Of a stretch of DNA of 64,000 bases, positions 28,180 through 35,755 are shown piece by piece; positions within the stretch are counted from its first letter, which is position 1, and each line of letters begins with the position of its first letter. The position numbers and the translations under genes are program-made. The DNA is from Acidobacteriota bacterium (GTDB lineage Bacteria > Acidobacteriota > Terriglobia > Terriglobales > Acidobacteriaceae), in contig JAKAJO010000136.1 of assembly GCA_021813745.1 (NCBI GenBank), positions 1-64,000 of the forward strand. The letters run 5' to 3'. The notes under the pieces are model-generated. The model saw only the letters and a list, made by a program, of their open reading frames with translations, did not search any database and was not told the origin of the DNA.

Positions 28180-29727
28180 TCACTGGGCTGGTCCTGCAGC
28201 TGGATCGACCACTAAAATGATCCGTCGATATGAGGTCAGGGCTGGAGATCCATTGTCTGTAACCGCCAAGATGACATGCGCAGTTCCAGGGCCTTTGCAC
28301 GGGATCGCAAATCCCGGAATCGCCCAGCCCTTGCGGCAGGGCGAATTGAGCACAACGCTGGCCGCGGGAGCATTGGCACTTTGAAGTGTGACGTCGGCCG
28401 CGTGCACACCGTTCAGGCCGGCTTCAGAGTAAACAAACCATCTGTACGTTAGCTTCTGTCCTGCATCTGGGTCACTCGTCCCTTTCGCATTCAGTTGAAT
28501 CGTCTGTCCAGCGTTCGCTTCAATCTGGATTGACTCCGTTCCTGCACTACCATTAACAACCACTTTCGGATTGTGATTCGCATGTGCAAAATCCTTGATC
28601 GTCCAATCCATACGCGCAGCAAAGTCGTTCTGAAAGTCATTGCGCCAGCGCCAGATACCTGCCTGATCGGAAACATGCTGGCGCCCGTCGACGCCGACCA
28701 CGGCGTCCTGTGATCCCGCACGAAAGAACTCATCCCCTCCCTGAGACCAGATCGAATGGGCTTCTCCATAGGGCCGCAGGTACACGTAGCGCCCACCCCA
28801 TCCTCCCCAGTCGGGACGTCTATACCCGTTCAGGCCGTTGTCGATCAGATTCAGAAAGCTTGGTGTATCGCCCTCCATGATGAACATGAACTTGGGATAT
28901 AGCTTGCCAAGAGGCCCCTTCGATCGAATGTTCCCATCGAGCCATTCGTTGGTGACCTCGCTCATATCCGCCCCTTCCCCGTTCCGGTAGTAGAGGTCGC
29001 CACTGATCCCCGTCCATGTAGCGAGGTAATAGTTTTCGCCGTTGGGCTGACTCGGAAACACAATGTAGAAGAGATCAGGGAAATTATGGCGAATCCACGG
29101 ACCCGCATCATCCTGATCGGAGATCGAATCGACGCGGAGACGCGATACAAGCATCCGCATCCTTTCAGGGGTCTCAGTAGCGCGAAGATCAATAAGAGCC
29201 TGGGCCAGAGTATTCGTCCCACCCCACACACAAATCCACAAAGGACGTGGATCATTGCGCTCGATGGCAGTCTTTAGCAGCTTCGCCCCCTTCGATGTCT
29301 TCCCTTCGCCAGTAGCGGCCATGCCATACGCCGGCTGACCGGCAGCAACATGCTCATTTAGGTACTCTGCCGTAGGCCACCCCTGCGCGTGCAGAAGCAG
29401 ATTCTTTCGCACTTCGCCATAGGCATCGATCAGACTATGCATTGTCTCGGGGTGGGTGGCATTCCTTTGCCATGTTGAGGTAGCTGCCACCATCGCTTCC
29501 AAATCAAACTCGTTGGAATAGAGAAGCAGGCGAACGAAAGACATCTGGTCGTCCGGCTCGTTGCCGATATCGCTGATGATTGCCACTCGCGGCTTGCCTA
29601 CAAAACCATCGACTGGTTGTGCATCTCCGCCGGACCCTTGTGCCGAAAGTTGCGACGCACCCACGGCGAACGCAAGTATCAGACATAGAAGCGCCGGCGG
29701 GACTTCTACCCATCCAATTCCAGACAT
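28180..29727 (-). CDS. DUF1593 nucleoside-hydrolase-like secreted protein
   Basis: The protein has 515 residues from the ATG at 29727, which has an AAGGA site; an upstream TTG at 29781 lacks one. A signal peptide (about 1-30) leads into the DUF1593 domain. That domain begins PRVAIISDIGNEPDDQMSFVRLLLYSNEFDLE, with the acidic metal cluster typical of nucleoside-hydrolase-like folds. A C-terminal immunoglobulin-like domain (about 410-515) follows. The family is linked to plant polysaccharide or nucleoside breakdown; the substrate is unproven. It probably acts outside the cytoplasm. Confidence 0.88.
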   Translation of the reverse strand: MSGIGWVEVPPALLCLILAFAVGASQLSAQGSGGDAQPVDGFVGKPRVAIISDIGNEPDDQMSFVRLLLYSNEFDLEAMVAATSTWQRNATHPETMHSLIDAYGEVRKNLLLHAQGWPTAEYLNEHVAAGQPAYGMAATGEGKTSKGAKLLKTAIERNDPRPLWICVWGGTNTLAQALIDLRATETPERMRMLVSRLRVDSISDQDDAGPWIRHNFPDLFYIVFPSQPNGENYYLATWTGISGDLYYRNGEGADMSEVTNEWLDGNIRSKGPLGKLYPKFMFIMEGDTPSFLNLIDNGLNGYRRPDWGGWGGRYVYLRPYGEAHSIWSQGGDEFFRAGSQDAVVGVDGRQHVSDQAGIWRWRNDFQNDFAARMDWTIKDFAHANHNPKVVVNGSAGTESIQIEANAGQTIQLNAKGTSDPDAGQKLTYRWFVYSEAGLNGVHAADVTLQSANAPAASVVLNSPCRKGWAIPGFAIPCKGPGTAHVILAVTDNGSPALTSYRRIILVVDPAAGPAQ

Positions 29728-29823
29728 TCTTGAAATCCTTTTCTTCACCTGCAGCTCCGACTCAATTGTTTCTCTAGTCAAAATACATGGGTAAAATTAC
29801 GCTCAATTAACTTTATTTCTCTT

Positions 29824-29839
29824 ATGCATAAATATGCAT
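29824..29839. promoter_or_regulatory. 16-bp palindrome upstream of the DUF1593 gene
   Basis: ATGCATA (29824-29830) and TATGCAT (29833-29839) form a perfect inverted repeat around AA, about 97 bases upstream of the DUF1593 start. It could be an operator, but the regulator is unknown. Confidence 0.4.
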
Positions 29840-29961
29840 TCATTCAATCACTTCACCCAATTGGGCTCATGATCGAGTGGCAAGCGGTCTGCGCAAGCCG
29901 GCAACACGTGCGGAGCGAAATCAGCAAGAGCCTGAAGGAACGACGCGATGAACTGGTGGAC

Positions 29962-30002
29962 TGTGCCACAAGATGTGCCACAGAATTCGCGCTTTGTGCC
30001 AC
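29962..30002. repeat. Three TGTGCCAC repeats just outside the tRNA-Glu island
   Basis: TGTGCCAC occurs at 29962, 29974 and 29995. The spacing (12 and 21 bases) matches the TGTGTACC/TGTGACC set at the right end of the island (12 and 22 bases). They look like arm-type integrase sites of a related, earlier element. Confidence 0.6.
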
Positions 30003-30034
30003 CAACAAGCGCTAAGACGTTTTTCAGGCAAAAG

Positions 30035-30060
30035 AAAAGCCCGCCGATTTAGCAGGCTTT
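30035..30060 (-). terminator. Second copy of the tRNA-Glu terminator, left of the island
   Basis: On the minus strand, AAGCCTGC and GCGGGCTT form a stem followed by TTTTCTTTT. It sits 14 bases beyond the left 47-bp repeat, exactly as the functional terminator sits beyond the right repeat. The sequence differs at several bases. Confidence 0.7.
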
Positions 30061-30073
30061 AGCGTCAAATCTT

Positions 30074-30120
30074 TGGTAGCGCTAACGGGAATCGAACCCG
30101 TGTTTTAAGATTGAGAATCT
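30074..30120. repeat. Left attachment repeat of the tRNA-Glu island (47 bp)
   Basis: These 47 bases are identical to 35681-35727 and equal the 3' part of tRNA-Glu from the anticodon arm to CCA. The sequence diverges at 30121. This copy lacks the tRNA 5' part and marks the left end of the inserted element. Confidence 0.93.
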
Positions 30121-30158
30121 AGCAGCCTAGCAATTGGATTCAATCGCTTACAGCCATT

Positions 30159-30189
30159 TGTGACCGGACTGTGTACCGCCCTGTGTACC
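30159..30189. repeat. Arm-type direct repeats at the left end of the island
   Basis: TGTGACCG (30159) and TGTGTACC (30170 and 30182) lie just inside the left end. The two TGTGTACC copies are 12 bases apart, as they are at the right end (35569, 35581). They are candidate arm-binding sites for the integrase. Confidence 0.6.
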
Positions 30190-30243
30190 ACTTTCAGCAA
30201 GAATAAATTATCAGCTTGCCACCAGACGCCAATCAGCGCCCAT

Positions 30244-30271
30244 TGACGCCTGTATCGCTTAACGATACACT
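30244..30271 (+). promoter_or_regulatory. higBA promoter with overlapping operator
   Basis: The operator candidate is the inverted repeat TGTATCG (30251-30257) and CGATACA (30263-30269). It overlaps a possible sigma-70 promoter: TTGACG at 30244 and TACACT at 30266-30271. Transcription would start within a few bases of the toxin's GTG. Such self-repression by HigA is usual for the family. Confidence 0.5.
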
Positions 30272-30277
30272 GGAAAC

Positions 30278-30556
30278 GTGATTCAGAGCTTCGCCCACAA
30301 GGGGCTGGAGAAGTTCTTCCGTACCGGATCACTGGCCGGAATCCAGGCGAAGCACGCCGAGCGGCTGCGCGTTCAACTGCTCATGCTCGACAACGCACGC
30401 AGGCCGGAAGACATGAACGCTCCGGGTTGGCGGCTGCACCCCTTGCGCGCGAACCTGAAAGGCCACTGGGCGGTAATGGTCAGCGGCAACTGGCGTCTCA
30501 CCTTCCGTTTCGAGGGCGAAGACGCGATTCTGGTCGATTACCAGGACTACCACTGA
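30278..30556 (+). CDS. higB: HigB/RelE-family mRNA interferase toxin
   Basis: The protein has 92 residues with a GTG start. The HigB pattern is clear: [13 protein letters not shown] at the start, [27 protein letters not shown] in the centre, and a short end DYQDYH. HigB-type toxins cleave mRNA on the ribosome. As in other higBA loci, the toxin gene comes first and the antitoxin follows after 14 bases. It lies at the left end of the tRNA-Glu island, where it may stabilise the element. Confidence 0.92.
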   Translation: MIQSFAHKGLEKFFRTGSLAGIQAKHAERLRVQLLMLDNARRPEDMNAPGWRLHPLRANLKGHWAVMVSGNWRLTFRFEGEDAILVDYQDYH

Positions 30557-30570
30557 GAGAGGAAAGCGAT

Positions 30571-30858
30571 ATGCGTATGCACAATCCCCCGCACCCAGGC
30601 CATGTTATCCGGGAATTTCTCGGTGAGATGAGCGTTGCGGCTGCCGCAAAGCATCTGGGCGTGGGCCGGGTCACGTTGTCGCGCGTCCTGAATGGCAAGG
30701 CGGGAGTGTCGCCAGAGATGGCCGTGCGACTCGCCCGCGCCTTTGGCACGTCCACGCCGGAAGTTTGGCTAGGGATGCAGGCTCAATACGATCTTTGGCA
30801 AATTGAGAAGCGGAAACGGATCAAGGTTGATCCTCTCCCGCATTTACAACACGCCTAA
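30571..30858 (+). CDS. higA: HigA-family antitoxin (HTH)
   Basis: The protein has 95 residues from the ATG at 30571, preceded by GAGAGGAAAG; the longer frame is a shadow of higB. The sequence has the HigA start ([13 protein letters not shown]) and an HTH_3 fold with [31 protein letters not shown]. It neutralises HigB and should repress the pair through the inverted repeat upstream. It converges with the integrase gene, 11 bases away. Confidence 0.92.
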   Translation: MRMHNPPHPGHVIREFLGEMSVAAAAKHLGVGRVTLSRVLNGKAGVSPEMAVRLARAFGTSTPEVWLGMQAQYDLWQIEKRKRIKVDPLPHLQHA

Positions 30859-30869
30859 CCGGAAGCGGC

Positions 30870-32021
30870 TTACTGTACCGCCTCGCTTGCTTGCCGGAAG
30901 GCCGCAGCCAGCCCCTCGGCCACATTCCGCGTCTGGTACTCGACAAATTTCCCGAAACCGGCTGCAACGTGCGTCTCTGTCACGTGGATGTAATACCGGG
31001 CGGCCACGGCGGGCGAGCTATGCCCCATCAGGCGGGCCAGCGTGAAACGGTCCATACCGGACTGTGCTGCGCGGGTTCCGAACGTGTGACGCCAGCAATA
31101 GAATTCAAAGCTCGTCAAGCCCGCATCTTCGATTGCCTTTTCGTGAGGGTGCTGCATGGAAACGATGTGTCCCGAGATGCCGTCACCCGGAAACACGAAT
31201 GGGGAAGGGTTCGCCTTGCCCTCTGCGGCCTTCTGGCGGCGCTGTAGCACCTCCGCAGCACGCGGGGTGAGGGGAAGGCTTCGCTGTGCGCTGTCCGTCT
31301 TGCCCTGGCGAACGTGGATGGCACCGTGCGGGCATTCCGGGCGGGTTGCCAAGTCCACATCCGTCCAGCGGAGCAGAAACAGTTCGCTGTTCGGGCGCAT
31401 CCCGGTATCCACGGCGAGAATCGCAGCGTCCCGCAGATTCTCGGAAGCCTTCGCCAGATACTTCGCCTCATCCTCAAAGCTCACCACGCGGTCCCGCCCC
31501 TTGGGTTGGGGCAATTCGTGAATAGTGGGAACGCGGTCCAGCTTGCCCCATTCCACGGCCAGATGCAAAACCCGCCGCAACGTGCGCAGATCGCCGTTCA
31601 CCGTAACAACGGAATTCTCGGCTACCTCTTGCCGATGACGTGCGTACCGGCTCACCAGATCGCCTGTAATCGCGTTCAGCGGGGCGTCTGCGATGGCAGC
31701 GAACGTCAGTAGTCTGTCTAGGCACACCTCGTAGAAAGTGTGCGTTCCGGGCTTTGTGTGCGTCTTGGCGTATTGCAGGAATTCCTTGGCGAAGGCACGG
31801 AACACGGGCGGCGCGCTGGCCGCCGGTTTCGGCCAAGGATCGTTCGGGTGAATCTCGCCAAGCCTCAGCGCCCGCTTGTGCTCGTTCTCCGCATCCTCTG
31901 CCTCTTTCCGCTTGTGCGTCTTTGCAGACTGCCGGATGCGAAAGTTTTCAACCGTCCCATCCTCATGCCGGATGGACCACCGGAAGTTATACGAGTAGGC
32001 TTTGCCGCGTTTGTAGATCAT
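30870..32021 (-). CDS. Tyrosine recombinase (integrase) of the tRNA-Glu island
   Basis: The protein has 383 residues. Catalytic region signatures include VDTGMRPNSELFLLRW (Arg), VRQGKTDSAQRSLPL (Lys), YCWRHTFGTRAA (Arg, with the first His of the HxxR box replaced by Tyr), GHSSPAVAARYY (His and the nucleophile Tyr). An N-terminal arm-binding region and a SAM-like core domain precede it. It is the obvious driver of insertion at the 47-bp site. Its ATG overlaps the stop of a 56-residue gene upstream, so it is expressed from the promoter at 32195-32223. Confidence 0.93.
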   Translation of the reverse strand: MIYKRGKAYSYNFRWSIRHEDGTVENFRIRQSAKTHKRKEAEDAENEHKRALRLGEIHPNDPWPKPAASAPPVFRAFAKEFLQYAKTHTKPGTHTFYEVCLDRLLTFAAIADAPLNAITGDLVSRYARHRQEVAENSVVTVNGDLRTLRRVLHLAVEWGKLDRVPTIHELPQPKGRDRVVSFEDEAKYLAKASENLRDAAILAVDTGMRPNSELFLLRWTDVDLATRPECPHGAIHVRQGKTDSAQRSLPLTPRAAEVLQRRQKAAEGKANPSPFVFPGDGISGHIVSMQHPHEKAIEDAGLTSFEFYCWRHTFGTRAAQSGMDRFTLARLMGHSSPAVAARYYIHVTETHVAAGFGKFVEYQTRNVAEGLAAAFRQASEAVQ

Positions 32022-32188
32022 GCCTCCCCCTTTCCGGCTTGCGATTTCGGTTTATTCTTGCTGCCTTTTGGCCGTCCGCCGAGTTTACCGTTTTCGCGGG
32101 ACGTTGCAGCCTTGCGCTTGCTTGTCGCCTCTCCACGGCAAGCGGGACAGTAGCAGATCAGCTCGACTTTGTGAATGGGACACCTCAT
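32018..32188 (-). CDS. 56-residue protein with cysteine pairs and a GGRPKGSKNK motif
   Basis: The frame ATG 32188 to TGA 32018 overlaps the integrase start by 4 bases (ATGA). The N-terminal half has a ribbon-like set (MRCPIHKVE, CYCPAC); the C-terminal half is basic with GGRPKGSKNK, an AT-hook-like motif often seen in phage and island proteins. There is no Shine-Dalgarno site, but a near-perfect promoter ends six bases before the ATG, so the message may be leaderless. A DNA-binding role for integrase control is inference. Confidence 0.65.
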   Translation of the reverse strand: MRCPIHKVELICYCPACRGEATSKRKAATSRENGKLGGRPKGSKNKPKSQAGKGEA

Positions 32189-32194
32189 AGGGAA

Positions 32195-32223
32195 ATTATA
32201 CCTAACGTGTTAGATTATTACAA
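32195..32223 (-). promoter_or_regulatory. Promoter of the small zinc-ribbon/integrase operon, with embedded operator
   Basis: On the minus strand, TTGTAA (32223-32218), a 17-base spacer and a perfect TATAAT (32200-32195) are seen. Six bases later comes the ATG of the small gene. The spacer holds the inverted repeat CTAAC-AC-GTTAG (32213-32202), well placed for a repressor that blocks RNA polymerase. Confidence 0.7.
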
Positions 32224-32393
32224 ATGAGAATTGCGCCGTTGGACTGGAGTAACCCGCAAGCTCACTCCGAATCAACAGCATTCTTCTCGGAAGCACCTTC
32301 TCACTATCACTTTTTTGGAAGCACTTAGACGGATCAGCAAAATCTGCATCGGGGGCCAGCAAACTTTGTGGGGGGTGAGTGGCGCAAAGTTTG

Positions 32394-32786
32394 CTACGGC
32401 GAGTTTGCGCGTTGGGAGTGATTCGCTCTCGGTTTCCGTTTTGGTCTGGGCCTTTGCGCAAGAGGTAGCCATTCCAGCGAGAGCTTGCAAATCGTGTAGC
32501 TATAGCTCTGTCCTTCCGGGCGGGAGAGCGAGATAAGGCCGCGTTCGCAGAGGCGCTTTCGGGCGTCACAAATCGTTCGGGTTCCGAGTCCGGTTTCGGA
32601 TGCAAGCGCCCGGTCGGACGCCTTGAATGTGTTGCTACTTTCCCGATTCGCGTGCTCGCACAGGGCCAGGTAGACCAGACTTGCAGAAGACCCCAGATTT
32701 GCCGCCGTGCCGCTCCCAAAGAACTTGTTCGGGATTTGAGTGTACGGCCCCAGGTCTACTTTCTCGTTTGCCTTGGCTCCGCTCAT
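32394..32786 (-). CDS. Winged-helix protein, replication-initiator or HTH_36-like
   Basis: The protein has 130 residues. The order is IPNKFFGSGTAA, SASLVYLALCEHANRES, then SDRALASETGLGTRTICDARKRLCERGLI. This resembles the winged-helix DNA-binding part of plasmid/phage Rep and DnaD-like proteins that bind origin repeats. The C-terminus is a short basic tail, so it is smaller than a full initiator. It overlaps the AlpA-like gene by 4 bases. It may start replication of the excised island or regulate its genes. Confidence 0.7.
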   Translation of the reverse strand: MSGAKANEKVDLGPYTQIPNKFFGSGTAANLGSSASLVYLALCEHANRESSNTFKASDRALASETGLGTRTICDARKRLCERGLISLSRPEGQSYSYTICKLSLEWLPLAQRPRPKRKPRANHSQRANSP

Positions 32787-32989
32787 CGCGATTCGGGAGC
32801 CGCCGGAGCGCTCAAGCGGGCTTCAATCCATGCGTCAAGATCGGCACGGCGGTAGCGCACCAGTTTTTCTCCGGCCCGGAAGTAGCGCGGGCCTTTACTC
32901 TCCGAGCGCCACAGTCTCAGCGCAGCTTCGCTGATTCCAACGTATTTTGCGGCCTGTTTGGGTGTAAGCGTGTTTTGTAAGTCGGTCAT
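32783..32989 (-). CDS. AlpA/excisionase-like HTH protein of the island
   Basis: The protein has 68 residues from the ATG at 32989, with GGAG nine bases ahead; the frame opens at 33031. LTPKQAAKYVGISEAALRLWRSE, GPRYFRAGEKLVRYRRADLDAWIEARL is the HTH_17 excisionase pattern. Together with the winged-helix gene it overlaps, it is the probable control unit of excision or of island genes. Confidence 0.85.
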   Translation of the reverse strand: MTDLQNTLTPKQAAKYVGISEAALRLWRSESKGPRYFRAGEKLVRYRRADLDAWIEARLSAPAAPESR

Positions 32990-33070
32990 CGCAAGTGCTC
33001 CATTGTGGCTGTCGTTAGCGCACAAGAACACTTGACCACACTATCGAAGAACCGCAGTAGGAAGATTGAT

Positions 33071-34078
33071 TCACTGCCGAATTTTCCGGTTGCTGCGTCT
33101 AAGAGAATCCCAACCAATAAGTCGCGCCGCCGCCTTCACGCCTTTGAGGATGGCGTCCTCAGATTCTCCTTTAGCGGAAGCTTCAGGCCGGCTGACAATT
33201 CCCGTGGAGGTAAGGCCAGCAAATTGATAGAGCACGAACCATTCGAAATTAACCGGGCTGTACTTGTGCGGCGCACGGACAAGGCCGCGTGATTCTGCGA
33301 GTTTTCGGCTAGCCTTCTCATACTCCTTCAACCGGGATTCAAAGCGATCCCGCACGAACTGACTGTATGCGGCCCAGGTGAGCAATTGCATCTCCCAACC
33401 TTCACAATCGAACTTAAAGGGTTTGCCCATTGCAATGATGCTTGTTGCCGTGCCAATTGGATTGCATTTCAATTTTGTGCACCAATGTGGAGCTACATCC
33501 CAACCGCGCAAGGTCCGGAGCATCTCGTCTAAAAACCAGTCCTGTTCAGCGTGGAATTCACTTGCCCACTTCGATAGTCCAGAACGCAAAGAGCTATCTT
33601 GCGGGAGTTTCTCAAATGGCGAAACGCTTGAATTCCACAGCGTCGCCTCGATCTTGAACCCTGATTTCGCGAGCGCTCGGTAGGCGGGCAGTACCTCAGC
33701 GGCAAGTTTCTTCAACATCTTCGGGAATACCTGTCGGACACATCGCATCAGATCCCGACGAGCTTGTTCGACGGCTACGCTGCTATTGTCTGGTGCGACA
33801 TACTCGCAGTATGCAAGGCGCGGACTTTTTCTGACTGGCATCGTTCCCTCGGCGATTCCATGGGTGAATGTGACCGCGAACCCGACGGATTCTCCGGCCC
33901 ACCGCCCGGTCAAGCTAGGCGGCAATCGGAGACTGGCACTCTGCCAGTACACCCACTGGAGTTCCTTTCCATCACCACTCGCGCAATTTAGCCGCGCAAG
34001 ATCGCGCGCTGCTGCCGTGCCAGTGGGCGTAAACTTCCTACGAGCCCAAAAACCGGTTGCAGGCCGTCCGTGATTCAC
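33071..34078 (-). CDS. Uncharacterised island protein (335 residues)
   Basis: I do not recognise the family. The protein is soluble, with Trp- and Phe-rich segments (ELQWVYWQSASL, GWEMQLLTWAAYSQFVRDRF), four or five cysteines and a predicted helical C-terminal half with a charged stretch (SRLKEYEKASRKLAESRG). No nucleotide-binding or nuclease motif is evident. Its position between the control genes and a membrane cargo gene marks it as island cargo, possibly for defence or mobilisation. This is inference. Confidence 0.65.
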   Translation of the reverse strand: MNHGRPATGFWARRKFTPTGTAAARDLARLNCASGDGKELQWVYWQSASLRLPPSLTGRWAGESVGFAVTFTHGIAEGTMPVRKSPRLAYCEYVAPDNSSVAVEQARRDLMRCVRQVFPKMLKKLAAEVLPAYRALAKSGFKIEATLWNSSVSPFEKLPQDSSLRSGLSKWASEFHAEQDWFLDEMLRTLRGWDVAPHWCTKLKCNPIGTATSIIAMGKPFKFDCEGWEMQLLTWAAYSQFVRDRFESRLKEYEKASRKLAESRGLVRAPHKYSPVNFEWFVLYQFAGLTSTGIVSRPEASAKGESEDAILKGVKAAARLIGWDSLRRSNRKIRQ

Positions 34079-34318
34079 TTTGCCTTGAGGGTAGCAGCCT
34101 TTCTATTTATCTGCTATCTGGGTCAGATTGAACTGGAAATCATAGCGGCGATTTTTCGCCACGTAAGGGGTGCGTTGTCTCGCGCTTCTTGCGGTTCCGC
34201 TCTGGCAATTTTCCTTCTCTTCGTGTTTGGCTAATTAACAGGTCGCAACGGGCCGACCTCCTTGGCCGTCGAACGGCGGCCAAGCGAACGAAGCACGGCA
34301 GGATTTTAGAGGAGAGGT

Positions 34319-35131
34319 ATGGAGAGTGCTGAGACATCAAATGTAACCCAGGCAAAGCCGGAGCTTCCAACATTCGGGCGCGAACGGCCGACACCAGGGG
34401 CCTACAATTTAGACCTTTCGGCTGTGAAGAATTCACCCCTAGAGGTCAATGGTCAATTGTCCTCGTTTGAAGAGGTTTACCGCACACTTCAGAGTGCTAA
34501 GGACTTGAAAGTTCCGGACTTTCACTGGGGCCGGCCAACGTTTGAAACCGACATCGGCGAGGTGACGGTCTGTGCGCAATCAGGAGAGCTTTTCGTGGTT
34601 TATGTGTTGGTTGAACTCGCCGAGCTCCTAAAGGACGGCATAGACCCTTATCGTGCAACGTGGTTCTTTTACGACCACGATACTTCATGCGATGGTGACC
34701 CCCTGTACACGTTTTTTGTGGTTCACGAAGGAAAGATTGTGCGCGAAATCTCTTCGTTCGGGTCCTCCGAGCCACTGGTGCTAAAAAAAAGGGTCGAAGA
34801 TAGGCCAATCTGGCGCAGTGAGCCTTACATGCAAGAGGCATGGGAGGCCTACTGGTATCGGAAGTTCTACACGGAGACGTTCAGGGGCCAGCTTATGGTT
34901 CTCCGCCCAGATGAGCCGACCTTGTATCACTACGATCGTGCCCCGCGCGACGTTACCCGAGACTTGGAGTTTGCCACGCTGATAAAGATTTACCGGCTCC
35001 TGTGGGTGGCCGTTCCGCTGCTGGCTGCAATCGCGTTCCCCATGCTGCGGCCCTACATGGCCGGACTCGCAGTGACTTGTGCGGCTCTGTGGGTTTGGAG
35101 TTGGTGGGCGTCCTTCAAGGCAGGACGTTGA
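34319..35131 (+). CDS. Uncharacterised island membrane protein (270 residues)
   Basis: The protein starts at an ATG preceded by GAGGAGAGGT. Residues 1-220 are soluble and acidic, with FFYDHDTSCDGDPLYTFFVVHEG and WRSEPYMQEAWEAYWYRKFY. Two helices at the C-terminus (about 226-265) anchor it. I know no family with this pattern. It is the only gene of the island core on the plus strand, divergent from the 335-residue gene. The membrane-anchored layout would suit a defence effector or a surface protein, but there is no direct evidence. Confidence 0.65.
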   Translation: MESAETSNVTQAKPELPTFGRERPTPGAYNLDLSAVKNSPLEVNGQLSSFEEVYRTLQSAKDLKVPDFHWGRPTFETDIGEVTVCAQSGELFVVYVLVELAELLKDGIDPYRATWFFYDHDTSCDGDPLYTFFVVHEGKIVREISSFGSSEPLVLKKRVEDRPIWRSEPYMQEAWEAYWYRKFYTETFRGQLMVLRPDEPTLYHYDRAPRDVTRDLEFATLIKIYRLLWVAVPLLAAIAFPMLRPYMAGLAVTCAALWVWSWWASFKAGR

Positions 35132-35139
35132 CACCAGCC

Positions 35140-35484
35140 CTATTCTCGTTGGCGTGACGCGAAATGCTCATTCCCGCTTTCGCTCTCTCCGTGCTCGCTC
35201 GAAATCGGTCCCACCCATTGTATTTGAATACGCGTTTCCTGGCCGTCGCTCGCAGAGAAATCAATACTCTGTCGCGGTTTGCCGTAGGCTCTGTCGGCAA
35301 GGGCTGTGAATACCTTGGAATTGCCTTTTCGCAACTCTGCCGCGAAGGCGCGTTCAATGGCGTCCGGGTCACGCTCGAAGATGGCCCGGGCAATCTCTGC
35401 CGCCAGATCGCGCTTGGGGCGGCCGCCCGGGTTACCGCTTTGCCCCGGCTTCCACGGCCTTAGATTCTCTTTTCTTCCCGCCAC
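35140..35484 (-). CDS. DUF5681-domain protein
   Basis: The protein has 114 residues. The start, WKPGQSGNPGGRPKRDLAAEIARAIFE, is the DUF5681 signature. DUF5681 proteins usually precede phage terminase genes and are thought to bind DNA. Here no terminase follows, which recalls phage satellites that keep a small packaging-related gene. It lies between cargo and the right attachment site. Confidence 0.85.
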   Translation of the reverse strand: MAGRKENLRPWKPGQSGNPGGRPKRDLAAEIARAIFERDPDAIERAFAAELRKGNSKVFTALADRAYGKPRQSIDFSASDGQETRIQIQWVGPISSEHGESESGNEHFASRQRE

Positions 35485-35568
35485 TGTTCCCCCACTGTTC
35501 TGAGCGGTTGCTCTTGCAGCGATTTTGCCACAGATTCTCTGCCGTGAGCGTTTTCGTTCAACTTGGAC

Positions 35569-35610
35569 TGTGTACCAAACTGTGTACCACGAAACGCGCG
35601 ATTGTGACCA
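35569..35610. repeat. Arm-type direct repeats at the right end of the island
   Basis: TGTGTACC occurs at 35569 and 35581, and TGTGACCA at 35603. They mirror the set at the left end and lie about 70-110 bases from the 47-bp core, a usual distance for integrase arm sites. Confidence 0.6.
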
Positions 35611-35642
35611 AACACGCGCCAGGACGTTTTCCGGGCAAAGAA

Positions 35643-35667
35643 AAAGCCCGTTGATTTAACGGGCTTT
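35643..35667 (-). terminator. Terminator of tRNA-Glu
   Basis: AAAGCCCGTT (35643-35652) pairs with AACGGGCTTT (35658-35667). On the minus strand the stem is followed by a T-rich run. It lies just past the tRNA 3' end and appears to be carried by the element. Confidence 0.8.
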
Positions 35668-35680
35668 AGCGTCAAATAGC

Positions 35681-35727
35681 TGGTAGCGCTAACGGGAATC
35701 GAACCCGTGTTTTAAGATTGAGAATCT
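35681..35727. repeat. Right attachment repeat of the tRNA-Glu island (47 bp)
   Basis: Identical to 30074-30120. It lies within the complete tRNA-Glu gene, so insertion restored the tRNA. The repeat begins in the anticodon loop region, a common crossover location for tyrosine integrases. Confidence 0.93.
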
Positions 35728-35755
35728 CACGTCCTAACCCCTAGACGATAGCGCC
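35681..35755 (-). tRNA. tRNA-Glu (CTC)
   Basis: The acceptor GGCGCTA pairs with TAGCGCT, followed by A and an encoded CCA. The D arm GTCTAGGGGTTAGGAC is typical of tRNA-Glu. The anticodon stem TGAGA/TCTTA holds the loop TTCTCAA, giving anticodon CTC. The T arm is ACGGG-TTCGATT-CCCGT. It is the insertion site of the 5.6-kb island. Confidence 0.95.

Noticed and set aside
29824-30015. 63-residue plus-strand gene
   Set aside because: It covers the palindrome and arm-type repeats, has no ribosome site and no motif.
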